17,881 nucleotides of DNA from Flavobacteriaceae bacterium (GTDB lineage: Bacteria; Bacteroidota; Bacteroidia; Flavobacteriales; Flavobacteriaceae), in the NCBI GenBank assembly GCA_020435885.1, contig JAGQYU010000126.1, positions 1 to 17,881 on the forward strand, written 5' to 3'. A model generated the notes under the pieces. The model worked only from the letters and a program-made list of their open reading frames with translations. It did not search any database and was not told where the DNA came from. Below are positions 1-6,228 of the stretch, in pieces. Position 1 is the stretch's first letter, and every line of letters begins with the position of its first letter. Both the position numbers and the translations under genes were made by a program.

Positions 1-1343
1 GCTTCTCTAAACCTGTAACGCTCTAATGAGTGAGTAATGACATCAGGATATTTTTTAAGCTGTTCCAACGTTTCTGTGTCAACTTCGGTAAAATTAGTAG
101 GAGTAGGAGTTTGTCCGTCATAATATTTATTGGTCAACACCACTACACGGTTGATAAAGTTTCCGAAAATGGCTACCAACTCGTTGTTATTGCGAGCCTG
201 AAAATCTTTCCAGGTAAAGTCATTATCCTTAGTTTCTGGTGCATTGGCTGTTAAGGTGTAGCGCAGCACATCTTGTTTGTTTGGAAAATCTTCCAAATAT
301 TCATGGAGCCAAACTGCCCAGTTTTTAGAGGTGGAAATTTTATCACCTTCCAGATTTAAAAATTCGTTAGCTGGAACATTTTCAGGTAAAATATAACTGC
401 CTTCCGCTTTAAGCATACTGGGGAAAATGATACAATGAAAAACGATATTGTCTTTTCCTATAAAGTGAATCAGTTGTGTGTTTTCATCCTTCCAATAAGG
501 TTCCCAATCGATGCCTTTGTTGGCTGCCCACTCTTTGGTTGAAGAAATATAACCGATAGGGGCGTCAAACCACACATACAACACTTTACCTTCGGCACTT
601 TCTACAGGAACGGGAATCCCCCAGTCCAGATCACGGGTAACGGCTCTTGGTTTTAAACCATCGTCCAACCATGATTTTACCTGACCCAATACATTAGATT
701 TCCAATCATTTTTATGACCTTGTACTATCCATTCATTCAGCCAATTTTGATAATCCTGTAACGGTAAATACCAGTGTTTGGTTTCTTTGAGCGTTGGCGT
801 ATTTCCTGTAATGGCAGATTTAGGATTGATCAGATCCGTGGCGTTGTGGCTAGTGCCGCATTTTTCACATTGATCTCCATAACTCTCTTCATTACCACAT
901 TTTGGGCAAGTACCAATCACAAAACGGTCTGCTAAAAACTGTTTGGCTTGCTCATCATACAATTGTTCTGTGGTTTCCTCTATGAACTTTCCATCATCAT
1001 ATAATTTTCTAAAAAATTCTGAAGCCGTTTTATGATGTATTTCCGCAGATGTTCTAGAGTAATTATCAAAAGAAATACCAAAATCTTCAAAAGATTTTTT
1101 AATGATAGCATGGTATTTATCAACTACTTGTTGCGGCGTAATACCTTCCTTCTTAGCTTTGATAGTGATAGGCACACCGTGCTCATCAGAACCACAGATG
1201 TAAGCAACGTCATTTCCTTTTAAACGTTGGTATCTGGCAAAAATATCTGCAGGAACATAAACACCCGCCAAATGGCCTATGTGTACAGGGCCGTTGGTAT
1301 AGGGTAATGCTGCAGTAATTGTATATCGTTTTGGTGTGTTCAT
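1..1343 (-). CDS. metG: Methionyl-tRNA synthetase, N-terminal part (runs off left edge)
   Basis: Class I aminoacyl-tRNA synthetase that charges tRNA-Met in the cytoplasm. About 447 codons are visible from an ATG at 1343; the C-terminal part lies beyond position 1. The nucleotide-binding HIGH motif is at residues 21-24 (PYTNGPVHIGH). A zinc knuckle with CPKCG and CEKCG (Cys146, 149, 159, 162) sits in the connective peptide. The second signature is KISTSK at 335-340, a variant of KMSKS common in long-type bacterial MetG. WFDAPIGYISS and FIGKDNIVFH are further MetG blocks. No in-frame upstream ATG competes. A TACTTTTG box lies 18 nt upstream. It is transcribed divergently from the S66 peptidase. 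Identification is firm; only the missing C-terminus (anticodon-binding and possible tRNA-binding domains) cannot be judged. Confidence 0.97.
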   Translation of the reverse strand, partial: MNTPKRYTITAALPYTNGPVHIGHLAGVYVPADIFARYQRLKGNDVAYICGSDEHGVPITIKAKKEGITPQQVVDKYHAIIKKSFEDFGISFDNYSRTSAEIHHKTASEFFRKLYDDGKFIEETTEQLYDEQAKQFLADRFVIGTCPKCGNEESYGDQCEKCGTSHNATDLINPKSAITGNTPTLKETKHWYLPLQDYQNWLNEWIVQGHKNDWKSNVLGQVKSWLDDGLKPRAVTRDLDWGIPVPVESAEGKVLYVWFDAPIGYISSTKEWAANKGIDWEPYWKDENTQLIHFIGKDNIVFHCIIFPSMLKAEGSYILPENVPANEFLNLEGDKISTSKNWAVWLHEYLEDFPNKQDVLRYTLTANAPETKDNDFTWKDFQARNNNELVAIFGNFINRVVVLTNKYYDGQTPTPTNFTEVDTETLEQLKKYPDVITHSLERYRFRE

Positions 1344-1361
1344 ATCATGAATTTCTAATGG

Positions 1362-1369
1362 CAAAAGTA
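1362..1369 (-). promoter_or_regulatory. Putative -7 box of the metG promoter
   Basis: The minus strand reads TACTTTTG, an exact match to the Bacteroidota -7 consensus TAnnTTTG, ending 18 nt before the metG ATG. No clear TTG -33 element is seen at the expected 19-21 nt spacing. Predicted 5' leader is about 10-14 nt. Confidence 0.55.
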
Positions 1370-1451
1370 AGAAAAAGGCACTATAACCTTGTTTATATTT
1401 ACCAGATAAATGTATTTTTACAGTACTTGATTCAATCCTTTTTAGTTATAT

Positions 1452-2462
1452 ATGAAAAATCTTTTATCTATAGTCGTTTTTTTATTTTTTAGTTTACATA
1501 GTACTTCACAAGTAACAGTTCCCGTTATTGATGCTGCCCCTTATAGGGAATTAATAAGGCCTCCAAAGTTAGAAAAAGGTGATACGGTTATGATTATTGC
1601 CCCTGCAGGAATTATGAAAGATACAGCCTCAGTGATGAGAGGCATAGCATTGTTAGAAGATTGGGGCTTGAACTACAAATTAGGCAAAAATATTTTTAAA
1701 CAAAACTATCATTTTGCCGGGACTGATGAAGAGCGATTAGCAGACATTCAAGAGGCTTTGGATGATGACAATGTAAAGGCAATATGGTGTGCAAGAGGTG
1801 GTTATGGAACTATTCGTATTATAGATGATATTGATTTTACTCGATTTAAGCAACATCCAAAATGGATCATCGGCTTTTCGGATATTACAGTATTGCATAA
1901 TGAAGTACATAACATGGGTATTGAAACTATGCATGCTTTGATGCCTATTACCTACAAACCCGATAGTAAAGAACAAAAAAAGGCTGTAAAGTCGCTGAAA
2001 AGAGCCGTTTTTGACAAACGTTTAAAATATAAAATATCGGATTCTGAATACAATAGAGAAGGTGAGGCTACAGGTGAAGTTGTAGGAGGGAATCTGTCGT
2101 TGGTATACAGTATGTTAGGCTCCAGATCTCAGATAAGTGCTGATGGGAAAATATTGTTTTTAGAGGAAGTTGGAGAGGCCTTGTATCATATTGATAGAAT
2201 GATGATAAGTCTAAAAAGAGCAGGATATTTTGAGAACTGCAAAGGACTGATCATTGGTGGTATTTCGGATATTAAAGAGAATTCAACTCCGTTTGGAATC
2301 ACCTATCAGGAGATCATTTTGGATGCTGTTAAGGATTATGATTTTCCGGTATGTTTTGATTTTCCGGCAGGGCATATTACAGACAACAGAACATTATTGC
2401 TAGGCAGAGAAATTGAACTGGATGTTAGAGATAATAAAGCTGTTATTAAGTTTGAAAAATAA
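1452..2462 (+). CDS. Secreted LD-carboxypeptidase, peptidase family S66 (LdcA-like)
   Basis: Family S66 serine peptidases remove the terminal D-Ala from murein tetrapeptides during peptidoglycan recycling. The protein has 336 residues. Residues 1-20 look like a signal peptide (Lys3, then a hydrophobic stretch ending SLHSTSQ), so it probably acts in the periplasm, unlike the cytoplasmic E. coli LdcA. The S66 pattern is clear: WCARGGYGT at 112-120, nucleophile Ser143 in GFSD, Glu238 in LFLEEVGE, and His308 in FPAGHITDNRT, giving a Ser-Glu-His triad. ATG at 1452 is the natural start because it leads directly into the signal peptide. No exact TAnnTTTG box precedes it; the nearest is TATATTTA at 1394-1401. 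The stop overlaps the next gene's start in TAATG, so the two are probably translationally coupled. The exact substrate in this organism is inferred. Confidence 0.9.
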   Translation: MKNLLSIVVFLFFSLHSTSQVTVPVIDAAPYRELIRPPKLEKGDTVMIIAPAGIMKDTASVMRGIALLEDWGLNYKLGKNIFKQNYHFAGTDEERLADIQEALDDDNVKAIWCARGGYGTIRIIDDIDFTRFKQHPKWIIGFSDITVLHNEVHNMGIETMHALMPITYKPDSKEQKKAVKSLKRAVFDKRLKYKISDSEYNREGEATGEVVGGNLSLVYSMLGSRSQISADGKILFLEEVGEALYHIDRMMISLKRAGYFENCKGLIIGGISDIKENSTPFGITYQEIILDAVKDYDFPVCFDFPAGHITDNRTLLLGREIELDVRDNKAVIKFEK

Positions 2463-2821
2463 TGGCACAGCACAACGATCTCGGCAAAAAAGGAGAACAA
2501 TTAGCTGTTGAGTACTTACAGAAAAAAGGCTATACCATTAGAGATAAGAATTGGTATTACCAAAAAGCAGAAGTAGATATAATTGCCCAAAAAGGCAACA
2601 TACTTGCAGTAGTTGAGGTTAAGACCCGTTCCAATACTGATTTTGGTAATCCTCAGGATTTTGTGAATCCAAAAAAGATAAAACTGCTAGTAAGTGCTAT
2701 GGACGAATATATAACTGCGAACGATTTAGATGTAGAAGTGCGTTTTGATATTATTGCTGTTGTAAAGGAAGGCAGTCAATTTACATTGGAGCATATAGAA
2801 GATGCTTTTTTGCATTTTTAA
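2462..2821 (+). CDS. YraN/UPF0102 family protein, PD-(D/E)XK nuclease fold
   Basis: This 119-residue protein matches the UPF0102 (YraN) family in length and order of motifs. GKKGEQLAVEYLQKKGY at 8-24 is the usual N-terminal helix. AEVDIIA (Glu37, Asp39) and VVEVKTR (Glu52, Lys54) make up the D...ExK core of a restriction-endonuclease-like fold, followed by a conserved FGNPQDFVNPKKIK stretch. The family is widespread and often lies near rnhB or dprA, but its biological role is not established; nuclease activity is predicted from the fold. The ATG shares one base with the stop of the S66 peptidase. The 3' end overlaps the stop of the convergent glycosylase-like gene by four bases. Confidence 0.9.
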   Translation: MAQHNDLGKKGEQLAVEYLQKKGYTIRDKNWYYQKAEVDIIAQKGNILAVVEVKTRSNTDFGNPQDFVNPKKIKLLVSAMDEYITANDLDVEVRFDIIAVVKEGSQFTLEHIEDAFLHF

Positions 2822-3246
2822 ACAACTTCCCAAACTTCAATATCACCTTCAACAATTGTAAAAATGGGATGTGGCTCAAAAGTTGAAAGTGAAGATACTT
2901 CTTTATAACGATTGGGTTCTCTGGTTTTTAATTTATTTAGTAAATGGTTAGTTTCATAAGCAAGCTGGCCGGAAGTAACTTGTATTTTAACAGGTTTAAA
3001 ATCCCATGAGATTTTGCTTTTATCAAAATTATAACCTCTTTGGGTAGCTTCTTTATGAACTTCTGATAAGTAATAATTAATGCAATCCAACGGATTATTT
3101 TGCGCTTTAAATCTATCAAGTTGCGGGTGATTTTTATACCCTTTGGTTTTGCCCTCAAGCACATGTTTTGCCAGCAAAGTTTCTCGCCATAAGGCGACTA
3201 AACCTTTTGCATCTAAATATTTAGGATGTAAAGACCAGATTCTCAA
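2818..3246 (-). CDS. Pyrimidine-dimer DNA glycosylase-like protein (T4 DenV family)
   Basis: A 142-residue protein that resembles phage T4 endonuclease V (DenV, Pfam Pyr_excise). W20-R21-E22 aligns with T4 Tyr21-Arg22-Glu23, where Glu23 is catalytic, and EATQRGYNFDK near 65-75 resembles T4 ECLKRGFNIKD. The opening MRIWSLHPKYLD and the block YKNHPQLDRF are, as I recall, typical of a bacterial branch of this family. The start codon is TTG: the upstream in-frame sequence has no ATG and reaches a stop within five codons, and TTG gives the expected family N-terminus. T4 DenV uses the amine of Thr2 after Met removal; here residue 2 is Arg, so activity at cyclobutane dimers is uncertain. It begins four bases after the stop of the thioredoxin-domain gene, so probably shares its transcript. 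Its stop overlaps that of the convergent yraN-like gene. Confidence 0.72.
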   Translation of the reverse strand: MRIWSLHPKYLDAKGLVALWRETLLAKHVLEGKTKGYKNHPQLDRFKAQNNPLDCINYYLSEVHKEATQRGYNFDKSKISWDFKPVKIQVTSGQLAYETNHLLNKLKTREPNRYKEVSSLSTFEPHPIFTIVEGDIEVWEVV

Positions 3247-3250
3247 TGTT

Positions 3251-4603
3251 TTATTGCTTTAGTGTTTTAAAAAATGATTTCAATGCTTCTACGTCATCCG
3301 GTTTTGCCAGTACATTTTTATCAGCATCTAAAATAAAAAATGTTGGAGTGGCATTGATGCCATATTCTTTAGCAATTGGGTTGCTCCATTTGTTTTCTCC
3401 CAGTACATTTACAAAAGTTAGATATTGTTGTATTTGAGTTTTCCAACCTGATTCACTGGTCTTATCTTCCAGTCCAATGGCAATTGCTTGTGTACTGTTT
3501 TTATCCTTTAAAAAATCATATAATAAAGGCATTTCTTTTAAGCAGTGGCCGCAGGTAGAGCTCCAAAAAGCAATAACATAGTAATTTTTTCCGCTAAGAC
3601 TATACAGATCTTTTGCAGTACCATTATCACTCCACTTAAAATTAGGAGCTTTTTTCCCTATAGAAGTGCGTAGTTGACCTTCTATATCTTTTATGAAAGC
3701 AGTGTCCTGATAATTAAAAGGCAATTTTTCGTAGTGATTATTGATAATATACTGTACCATGTCTGCATTTTGCTGATTAACAAATGTGTAGATCAGCCCT
3801 TCTTCAATATCTTTTGCCAATTTCGGATTATGTTCAACTTTGCCGATAGCTGTTGCAACCGCCACTTTTTGTAATTTGGCATTCATGTTAGCATCGTCAG
3901 AGCGGTTTACATAAAAGATAAAATCGTTGATCTTATCATTGATCATGGTAGAATTTATCAATACTTCGTCATCAACATCTAGATAATCAAAATAGTGTGT
4001 TTTTAAATTATGCAGATACACTTCGGGTACTTCAACAGGCTCTTCAGCATTATAGCGTTGACTAGCTTTGATAAAATGGTGAACTAACTTACCATTGGAT
4101 AGCTGTTCGTAAGTCTGTTGAGCTTTTTTAAACTTTTCGTAATTGGTTTTGTAAATGTTTTTAAGCGTTGCTCTTTTTGTAGCATCGGCAGAAAAATAAG
4201 CTATTTGAGCGGAGTCTAACTTATATTGCGGCCCTCCTGTGGCAACTAAATATTCATGTAATAGTTTGTTTTCTTCAGATTTGGTGAATTTTACAGTTTC
4301 ATTAGGCTGTAATGGATCAAAACTAAGTTCTATATCTTCATCATTATAAACAATATCCAGAAAAGGAGTGCTATCCATGGTGTAGATGAGCCTGTACACA
4401 CCTTTCGGTGCATTTTCAGGAAAATTGAGCGTAAATTTTTTGTCAACCACACTTGTATTGGCAATATATTCTTGCTGAGCACCTTGCATTTGGTACAGCA
4501 GTATCCACTTTAAGTTTTGCTCAGATTCAATAGTGCCCGTAATAATATGTTGTGCTTGTAAACTAACGGAGCAAAGGAGAAATAAAAGTACTTTTTTTAT
4601 CAT
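3251..4603 (-). CDS. Exported DUF4369 / thioredoxin-like (TlpA/AhpC-TSA) thiol-disulfide protein
   Basis: A 450-residue exported protein. Residues 1-18 form a signal peptide (MIKKVLLFLLCSVSLQAQ). Residues about 19-95 resemble the DUF4369 beta domain common in Bacteroidota (GTIESEQNLKWILLYQ ... VYRLIYTMDSTPFLDIVY). A helical middle segment follows, and a thioredoxin domain occupies about 317-450, with WSSTCGHCLKEMP (active-site Cys351 and Cys354) and the cis-proline loop NATPTF (Pro420). This arrangement is typical of periplasmic thiol-disulfide oxidoreductases; the partner proteins are unknown. Cys11 lies inside the hydrophobic stretch, but LLCS is a poor lipobox, so lipoprotein status is doubtful. 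ATG at 4603 is preceded by a TAACTTTG box 40 nt upstream. The glycosylase-like gene follows four bases after its stop. Confidence 0.88.
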   Translation of the reverse strand: MIKKVLLFLLCSVSLQAQHIITGTIESEQNLKWILLYQMQGAQQEYIANTSVVDKKFTLNFPENAPKGVYRLIYTMDSTPFLDIVYNDEDIELSFDPLQPNETVKFTKSEENKLLHEYLVATGGPQYKLDSAQIAYFSADATKRATLKNIYKTNYEKFKKAQQTYEQLSNGKLVHHFIKASQRYNAEEPVEVPEVYLHNLKTHYFDYLDVDDEVLINSTMINDKINDFIFYVNRSDDANMNAKLQKVAVATAIGKVEHNPKLAKDIEEGLIYTFVNQQNADMVQYIINNHYEKLPFNYQDTAFIKDIEGQLRTSIGKKAPNFKWSDNGTAKDLYSLSGKNYYVIAFWSSTCGHCLKEMPLLYDFLKDKNSTQAIAIGLEDKTSESGWKTQIQQYLTFVNVLGENKWSNPIAKEYGINATPTFFILDADKNVLAKPDDVEALKSFFKTLKQ

Positions 4604-4643
4604 AAATAACTATTTGTAAAACTGTTACAAAAACCAAACCAAA

Positions 4644-4651
4644 CAAAGTTA
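4644..4651 (-). promoter_or_regulatory. Putative -7 box for the thioredoxin-domain gene
   Basis: The minus strand reads TAACTTTG, an exact TAnnTTTG match, 40 nt upstream of the ATG at 4603. It is back to back with the SDR promoter, 24 bp away, in the 94-bp divergent gap. Confidence 0.5.
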
Positions 4652-4675
4652 GTTTAATCTATTTTATAATTATAG

Positions 4676-4683
4676 TACATTTG
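4676..4683 (+). promoter_or_regulatory. Putative -7 box for the SDR gene
   Basis: TACATTTG is an exact TAnnTTTG match ending 14 nt before the ATG at 4698. A TTTA at 4653-4656 sits roughly at the -33 position. The predicted leader is under 12 nt and has no Shine-Dalgarno motif. Confidence 0.55.
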
Positions 4684-4697
4684 GTAAAAATAGAAAA

Positions 4698-5492
4698 ATG
4701 AATTTTATGGATAAGGTAGTTTGGATTACAGGTGCGTCAAGCGGAATAGGGAAGGCATTGGCACTGGAATTATCAAAACAGCATACAAAAATTATACTTT
4801 CTTCTCGTAATGAGGAGAAGTTACAAGAAGTGAAAGAACAATGCAGTTATCCTGAGAATGTGAAAATATTACCCTTAGACTTAGCCGATCATGCTACGAT
4901 GGATAGCAAAGTAGTCGAAGCCTTACAATTGTTTGGAAGTTTAGACATACTAATCAATAATGGAGGTATAAGTCAGCGGTCTTTAGCCATAGAAACTCAG
5001 TTGGAGGTTGATAAAAAACTATTTGATATCAATTATTTTGGAACAGTTGCGCTTACCAAGTCGGTATTGCCTTATTTTACTAAACAAAAATCGGGTCATA
5101 TTGTTGCTATTACCAGTGTAGTCGGTAAAATTGGGACTCCCTTACGGTCGTCTTATGCAGCGTCAAAACATGCGTTGCATGGTTTTTTTGATAGCTTGCG
5201 GGCTGAGGTTTTTAAAGACAATATTGCTGTTACCTTAGTGTGCCCGGGGTTTGTACGGACTGATGTTTCTAAAAATGCTTTAACGGCTGATGGAACTCCT
5301 CAAAATAAAATGGACAATGCAACAGATGCCGGACTTTCCCCCGAAGTTTTTGCTAAAAAGATGTTGAAAGCAGTAGCAGCTAAAAAGCAAGAAGTAGTAA
5401 TTGGTGGTACTAAAGAAAAACTGGCAGTATATGTAAAACGTTTCTTCCCCGTATTACTTTCTAAAATGATTAGAAAGGCTTCGGTAACGTAG
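4698..5492 (+). CDS. Short-chain dehydrogenase/reductase (classical SDR)
   Basis: A 264-residue NAD(P)-dependent oxidoreductase of the classical SDR type. The cofactor motif TGASSGIG is at 11-18. INNGG is at 86-90, Asn112 lies in FDINYFG, and catalytic Ser140, Tyr153 and Lys157 occur in AITSVVG and SSYAASKH. PGFVRTDV at 183-190 is the usual post-catalytic loop. Ser35-Ser36-Arg37 after the second beta strand favours NADP(H) over NAD(H), which is an inference. The shape resembles DHRS7B-like proteins acting on lipids or steroids, but substrate cannot be read from sequence. Met4 is an alternative start; ATG at 4698 is preferred because it sits close to the TACATTTG box. It stands alone as a single-gene unit, and a palindromic repeat begins 19 nt after its stop. 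Confidence 0.92.
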   Translation: MNFMDKVVWITGASSGIGKALALELSKQHTKIILSSRNEEKLQEVKEQCSYPENVKILPLDLADHATMDSKVVEALQLFGSLDILINNGGISQRSLAIETQLEVDKKLFDINYFGTVALTKSVLPYFTKQKSGHIVAITSVVGKIGTPLRSSYAASKHALHGFFDSLRAEVFKDNIAVTLVCPGFVRTDVSKNALTADGTPQNKMDNATDAGLSPEVFAKKMLKAVAAKKQEVVIGGTKEKLAVYVKRFFPVLLSKMIRKASVT

Positions 5493-5511
5493 AATATATT
5501 AAAAAGTATGA

Positions 5512-5539
5512 TTGTCATTCCTGCGAAGGCAGGAATCCA
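5512..5539 (+). repeat. REP-like palindrome, left copy
   Basis: Contains ATTCCTGC-GAAG-GCAGGAAT, an 8-bp perfect stem with a 4-nt loop (5517-5536), within a 28-nt sequence repeated in inverse at 5867-5894. When translated, this palindrome gives the peptides FLRRQESR and IPAFAGMT, which I remember as recurrent spurious peptides in many bacterial genomes. It starts 19 nt after the SDR stop and could also act as an RNA hairpin at that 3' end. Confidence 0.85.
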
Positions 5540-5540
5540 T

Positions 5541-5855
5541 TTAACCACTTATTATATCATCATACCAATCTTTTGAGAAGTCTTTCCATAGTGGATTTTC
5601 TTTTTCAATAAGCTTAATTTTCCAATTCCTTTTCCATTTTTTCATATTCTTTTCTCTTTGCAATACTTCTTCTATAAATTGGAACTCTTCAAAGTAAACT
5701 AGCATTGAAACCCCATATTTTTGAGTAAATCCTTTTTGAATACCCATTTTATGTCCATGAACTCTACGTTCCAAATCATTTGTAACGCCTATATATAAAG
5801 TGCCGTTCTTTTTACTTGCAAGAATGTAGACATAGTATTTATGGATAGTTTTCAT
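5541..5855 (-). CDS. GIY-YIG (URI-type) endonuclease domain protein
   Basis: A single-domain GIY-YIG nuclease of 104 residues. YVYIL at 8-12 and YIG at 21-23 are the signature pair. Arg30/Arg31 and His35 follow on the first helix, and Glu68 in LQREKNMKKWKR is the expected catalytic glutamate. The basic tail (KKWKRNWKIKLIE) is typical of this short class. The open frame extends 13 codons upstream to 5894, but those codons lie in the repeat and give the nonsense peptide SFLRRQESR, so the ATG at 5855 (MKTIHKYYVYIL) is the better start. There is no exact TAnnTTTG box upstream, so its expression signal is unclear. Function is a DNA endonuclease by family; its target and whether it acts on the flanking palindromes are unknown. 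Confidence 0.85.
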   Translation of the reverse strand: MKTIHKYYVYILASKKNGTLYIGVTNDLERRVHGHKMGIQKGFTQKYGVSMLVYFEEFQFIEEVLQREKNMKKWKRNWKIKLIEKENPLWKDFSKDWYDDIISG

Positions 5856-5866
5856 GTTAGATTTTC

Positions 5867-5894
5867 TGGATTCCTGCCTTCGCAGGAATGACAA
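5867..5894 (-). repeat. REP-like palindrome, right copy (inverted)
   Basis: The exact reverse complement of 5512-5539 over all 28 nt, so it was either copied recently or is under selection. The internal hairpin is the same 8-bp stem (ATTCCTGC with GCAGGAAT). It lies immediately upstream of the GIY-YIG start and so would be in or near its 5' leader. Confidence 0.85.
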
Positions 5895-5998
5895 CTAAAG
5901 CTAAATTTAGAATTCTCTTTTATTCTTTTGGTAAAATCCTAAGAAAACACAAAAAAGTTTTCAACAGTAATTGGTAATTGTTACTAAAAATTTTTCTT

Positions 5999-6028
5999 TT
6001 AGTACTTAGGAGGCTTATTAAGTATTAA
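5999..6028. repeat. Inverted repeat upstream of the small RNA
   Basis: TTAGTACTTA (5999-6008) and TAAGTATTAA (6019-6028) pair over 10 bp with one G-U, leaving a 10-nt loop GGAGGCTTAT. No T-tract follows, so a terminator is unlikely. Its position just upstream of the candidate small-RNA promoter would suit an operator, but no regulator is known. Confidence 0.5.
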
Positions 6029-6036
6029 TTTTACAA

Positions 6037-6045
6037 TATAATTTG
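6037..6045 (+). promoter_or_regulatory. Possible promoter for the small RNA (imperfect -7 box)
   Basis: TATAATTTG resembles TAnnTTTG but has one extra or one missing base between TA and TTTG. The same TAATTTG core occurs upstream of the helicase gene at 12388-12394. Transcription from here would start near 6050, exactly at the base of the 13-bp hairpin. Confidence 0.35.
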
Positions 6046-6049
6046 AGAG

Positions 6050-6151
6050 GGGCAGAGCATTTGTAATTCCAATCTTTGTTGTAATAAGGCTTATGGTCAA
6101 ATGCTCTACCAAGGATTAGGCAACTGTTGTAGAGTTGCCTTTTCTTTTTTT
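6050..6151 (+). ncRNA. Candidate small non-coding RNA, about 100 nt, unrecognised family
   Basis: Two stable hairpins in series end in a T-tract. The first pairs GGCAGAGCATTTG (6051-6063) with CAAATGCTCTACC (6098-6110): 13 positions with a single C-A mismatch, closing a 34-nt loop. A short dyad ATAAGGCTTAT lies in the loop at 6084-6094. The second, 6118-6140, is a terminator stem. A TATAATTTG box lies just upstream, which makes an independent transcript of about 100 nt plausible. There is no downstream plus-strand gene before the convergent mfd, so this is not a leader or riboswitch. It does not show the SRP RNA or tmRNA motifs I know and is too short for a standard 6S RNA. One arm resembles a tRNA D-arm (GGTAGAGCATTTG), but no cloverleaf forms. 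The Flavo-1 family in Rfam is one candidate, unverified. Confidence 0.55.
6118..6151 (+). terminator. Intrinsic terminator of the small RNA
   Basis: AGGCAACT (6118-6125) pairs perfectly with AGTTGCCT (6133-6140) around a 7-nt loop, followed by TTTCTTTTTTT. The T-tract is on the plus strand only, which fixes the direction of transcription. No plus-strand protein gene ends nearby, so its natural client is the small RNA. Confidence 0.8.
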
Positions 6152-6177
6152 AATTGATGTAAAGTTACAATTAAAAA
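6147..6177. repeat. AT-rich inverted repeat between the small RNA terminator and mfd
   Basis: TTTTTAATTG (6147-6156) and CAATTAAAAA (6168-6177) are perfect 10-bp inverse copies with an 11-nt loop. On the minus strand it lies about 50 nt downstream of the mfd stop and could be part of the mfd 3' end, although the stem is AT-only apart from one G-C pair. Confidence 0.45.
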
Positions 6178-6228
6178 GAGAATAAGCTATTTTTTAGTTA
6201 ATAAAAGAATATACTCTTTACAACTAGA

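Larger units (their letters stand above)
5512..5894. mobile_element. Candidate small mobile unit: GIY-YIG gene between inverted palindromic repeats
   Basis: A 383-bp block starts and ends with identical 28-bp sequences in opposite orientation (5512-5539 and 5867-5894). Between them there is only a GIY-YIG endonuclease gene, whose stop lies one base inside the left repeat and whose ATG lies 11 nt inside the right one. This geometry suggests the repeats and gene move or are maintained together. I see no target-site duplication flanking the block (left flank ends AGTATGA, right flank begins CTAAAGC). Mobility is inference; only the structure is seen. Confidence 0.5.
5895..6228. other. 334-bp region without protein genes, holding a probable small RNA
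   Basis: No convincing protein-coding frame on either strand. It holds, in order, an AT-rich stretch with no recognised feature (5895-5998), a 10-bp hairpin (5999-6028), a possible promoter (6037-6045), a 13-bp hairpin and an intrinsic terminator (6051-6151), a second AT-rich inverted repeat (6147-6177), and then the mfd stop. An AGGAGG at 6008-6013 is not followed by a usable start codon. Confidence 0.7.

Noticed and set aside
5300..5548. Minus-strand open frame of 82 codons antisense to the SDR gene
   Set aside because: It starts within the left palindrome (IPAFAGMT peptide) and then runs antisense through well-supported SDR coding sequence.
5856..5894. 13-codon N-terminal extension of the GIY-YIG frame up to 5894
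   Set aside because: It lies mostly in the palindromic repeat and encodes the SFLRRQESR-type peptide; the ATG at 5855 gives the normal family N-terminus.
5495..5911. Target-site duplication around the GIY-YIG unit
   Set aside because: Flanks on the two sides share no direct repeat longer than three bases, so no insertion footprint can be claimed.
6051..6110. Possible tRNA or tRNA fragment, because GGTAGAGCATTTG resembles a tRNA D-arm
   Set aside because: No acceptor stem, anticodon arm or T-loop (GGTTCGAATCC-like) can be formed on either strand; the similarity is one short motif present as an inverted pair.
6196..6226. AT-rich dyad near AAAGAATATACTCTTT as the mfd terminator
   Set aside because: Two mismatches, no G-C content to speak of, and no clean T-tract; too weak to call.
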